DNA of 56,614 nucleotides from Flavobacteriales bacterium (GTDB lineage: Bacteria; Bacteroidota; Bacteroidia; Flavobacteriales_E; Vicingaceae): assembly GCA_002401955.1 (NCBI GenBank), contig NVUQ01000086.1:1-56614 (forward strand). The letters are read 5' to 3'. This document shows positions 54,721 to 56,614 of this stretch, in pieces. The first letter of the stretch is position 1. Each line of letters starts with the position of its first letter. The notes under the pieces were generated by a model that saw only the letters and a list, made by a program, of their open reading frames with translations, did no database searches and was not told the origin of the DNA. The position numbers and the translations under genes are program-made.

Positions 54721-56495
54721 TGGCGAGAAAAAAAAGAGAAAAGAGAGAAAAGATTTCGAAAGAATCTATCAAAAAAGCAATGCGTGTTTTCAGGTTTATA
54801 AAACCTTTTAGAATTACGTTTGGCTTTGGAATGTTAGTGCTTATAATTTCTAGCGTTGTTATGATGGCTTTCCCAAAAGTATTGGGAGACTTAATTGACT
54901 CTGCCAATTCTTCGAAAGAAAGCACCGTTAACGATACAACGCTTATTTTAATTGGTATTTTCTTAGTAATTGCTATTACTTCTTTTTTTAGAATTTATCT
55001 TTTTGGGGTGGTTACTCAAAAATCATTAGCACTTTTAAGAACCGAAACCTACAAACATTTAATTTCTTCACCTATGAGCTTTTTCTCTAGAAAAAGAGTT
55101 GGAGAGCTAAACAGCAGAATTACAAATGACATTGCTTTGCTAGAAGAAACATTCTCTACTACCATTGCTGAGATTATCCGTCAGATGATTACCATACCTG
55201 TTGCTTTATTTTTCTTAATGTTTATCTCATTTCGATTAACTGTTTTTATGATAGCTGTTATTCCTGTGGTAGCCTTAATTGGAATATTCTTTGGGAAATA
55301 CATCAAAAAACTATCTAAACATGCACAAGATGATATTGCTACAGCCAATGGCGTTTTAGATGAGACCCTGCATGGAATTGCTAGTGTTAAAGCTTACGCC
55401 AACGAGTTTTTTGAAATAGCTCGATACAAAAAAAATATTGATAGCTCTGTTCATACATCTATCAAAAATGCCAAATGGAGAGGGGCTTTTATCGCATTAA
55501 TCATGTTTGCCGCTGGTTCTGCAATTGTTTCTATTATTTGGTATGGCTTACACATGGTTCAAATGGGTGAAATTACCATTGGAGGTTTATTACAATTTGC
55601 TATTTACTCTGCATTATTAGGCGTTTCATTTGGCGGAAGTGCAGAATTGTTTTCTAAACTTCAAAAATCTATTGGAGCAACAGAGCATTTAATGGATATC
55701 TTAGAGGAAGAGACTGAAACTGTTTCTTTAGAAAAGTCAGAAAAAATATCAATACAAGGAAACATTGGATTTAAGAACGTATCGTTTTCCTACCCTTCCC
55801 GTAGAGATATCGCAGTTATTAAGGATGTATCTTTTAATGTAGAAACAGGAAAGCAAATTGCTTTTGTTGGACCATCTGGATCGGGTAAAACAACCATAGC
55901 TGCACTACTTTTTAGATTTTACCATCCAGAAAATGGCACCATTACCATCGATGGCAAAAACATTAATGATTATCAACTTTCTCAAATAAGAAATGAGATG
56001 GCATTAGTACCGCAAGAGGTAATGTTATTTGGTGGTAGTATTAAAGAAAACATTGAATACGGAAAACCTGGAGCTACTGAAGAAGAAATTTTTGAAGCTG
56101 CTAAACAAGCCAATGCTTTAGAGTTTATAGAAAGCTTCCCTGAAAAGTTTGAGACTTTAGTTGGTGATAGAGGTATACAACTTTCTGGAGGTCAAAAACA
56201 ACGAATTGCTATTGCTAGGGCAATACTTAAAGATCCTTCTATTTTAGTATTAGATGAAGCTACATCTGCTTTAGATTCTGAAAGTGAAAGATTAGTACAG
56301 GAAGCTTTAGACAGACTTATGAAAGGAAGAACTTCTTTAGTTATTGCCCACCGTTTATCTACCATTAAAAATGCAGATAATATTATTGTTTTAGATAATG
56401 GTAAGATTAAAGAAACTGGAACTCACGCTGAGTTAATTCAGTTGGAAAATGGGATTTACAAGAATTTGAGTACGTTGCAGTTGACTGCGGTTTAA
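54720..56495 (+). CDS. ABC exporter, fused permease and ATPase (MsbA-like)
   Basis: This 591-aa half-transporter has six membrane helices (about 25-310), Walker A GPSGSGKT at 384-391, signature LSGGQ at 488-492, Walker B ILVLDEATSALD and the H-loop IAHRLS. It forms a homodimer that exports lipids, peptides or drugs; lipid A-core flipping (MsbA) is one option. The basic N-terminus (MARKKREKREK) is unusual. The start overlaps the oxygenase stop by one base. After its stop there are 119 bp with no recognisable feature up to the window end. Confidence 0.93.
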   Translation: MARKKREKREKISKESIKKAMRVFRFIKPFRITFGFGMLVLIISSVVMMAFPKVLGDLIDSANSSKESTVNDTTLILIGIFLVIAITSFFRIYLFGVVTQKSLALLRTETYKHLISSPMSFFSRKRVGELNSRITNDIALLEETFSTTIAEIIRQMITIPVALFFLMFISFRLTVFMIAVIPVVALIGIFFGKYIKKLSKHAQDDIATANGVLDETLHGIASVKAYANEFFEIARYKKNIDSSVHTSIKNAKWRGAFIALIMFAAGSAIVSIIWYGLHMVQMGEITIGGLLQFAIYSALLGVSFGGSAELFSKLQKSIGATEHLMDILEEETETVSLEKSEKISIQGNIGFKNVSFSYPSRRDIAVIKDVSFNVETGKQIAFVGPSGSGKTTIAALLFRFYHPENGTITIDGKNINDYQLSQIRNEMALVPQEVMLFGGSIKENIEYGKPGATEEEIFEAAKQANALEFIESFPEKFETLVGDRGIQLSGGQKQRIAIARAILKDPSILVLDEATSALDSESERLVQEALDRLMKGRTSLVIAHRLSTIKNADNIIVLDNGKIKETGTHAELIQLENGIYKNLSTLQLTAV

Positions 56496-56614
56496 CCTAA
56501 ATTAAAATGAAATTATTCAATCCCGTCCTAAATAAAATTCAAGATAAAGCAAAGGCATTGAATTTGTTATAAAAAGAGATTAAAACACTCATAAATTAAA
56601 AAGCACCCCCTGAG

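Noticed and set aside
56496..56614. Short frame (about 22 codons) near the window end
   Set aside because: Too short, no recognisable motif or regulatory site.
1..56614. tRNA or rRNA genes
   Set aside because: No cloverleaf, TTCGAATC-like T-loop context or rRNA stretch was found on reading the gaps by eye; a tRNAscan run would be decisive.

Overview
This is low-GC DNA (by eye roughly one third G+C) from a member of the phylum Bacteroidota, most likely Flavobacteriales. The evidence is: type IX secretion (T9SS) sorting domains of both type A and type B, a zinc-less type B ribosomal protein L31, the conserved block rsfS-ftsH-DUF2007-cdsA-psd, a YtxJ-type bacillithiol protein, and promoters of the Bacteroidota form TTG-N19/20-TAnnTTTG. 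I cannot name the genus. I see no rRNA, tRNA or CRISPR array.

Layout. 1-5.4 kb: a truncated DUF3857/transglutaminase protein, a 70-aa conserved-looking protein, an Nramp-like carrier without the canonical metal motifs, and a heparinase II/III-like enzyme. 5.5-21.8 kb: a surface-glycan locus with a YfhO membrane protein, a flippase, a dead IS982-family element, a five-gene operon (methyltransferase, NAD-sugar epimerase, glycosyltransferase, nucleotidyltransferase-kinase fusion, phosphoheptose isomerase-like), an MBOAT/SGNH O-acylation pair, two TylF-type methyltransferases and a two-domain dehydrogenase/Gfo-Idh oxidoreductase. 21.8-25.8 kb: T9SS cargo, with a 1,059-aa repeat protein lying between a 128-aa mini-protein and a dead fragment of that mini-protein.

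25.8-56.6 kb is mostly housekeeping: M42 peptidase, dnaN, lon, a GlmU-like protein, rpmE2, a metallophosphoesterase, coaD, a thioredoxin-fold protein lacking its cysteines, a Nudix protein, pyrE, birA, rsfS, ftsH, cdsA, psd, a YjjG-type nucleotidase, a large T9SS type A protein, lipA, OsmC, ytxJ with a 43-aa lipoprotein, ung, a BamA/TamA-like protein, a 2-oxoglutarate oxygenase and an ABC exporter. Intergenic gaps carry several families of short palindromic repeats, some acting as bidirectional terminators.

The most unusual parts are the glycan operon with a reversed-order HldE-like fusion, the mini T9SS gene and its dead copy flanking the repeat protein, the SIPS thioredoxin-fold protein, the Cys/Lys-rich exported protein, the lipoprotein-ytxJ transcription unit, and the atypical Nramp protein. 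None proves a new system by itself; the glycan operon is the best candidate for undescribed chemistry.
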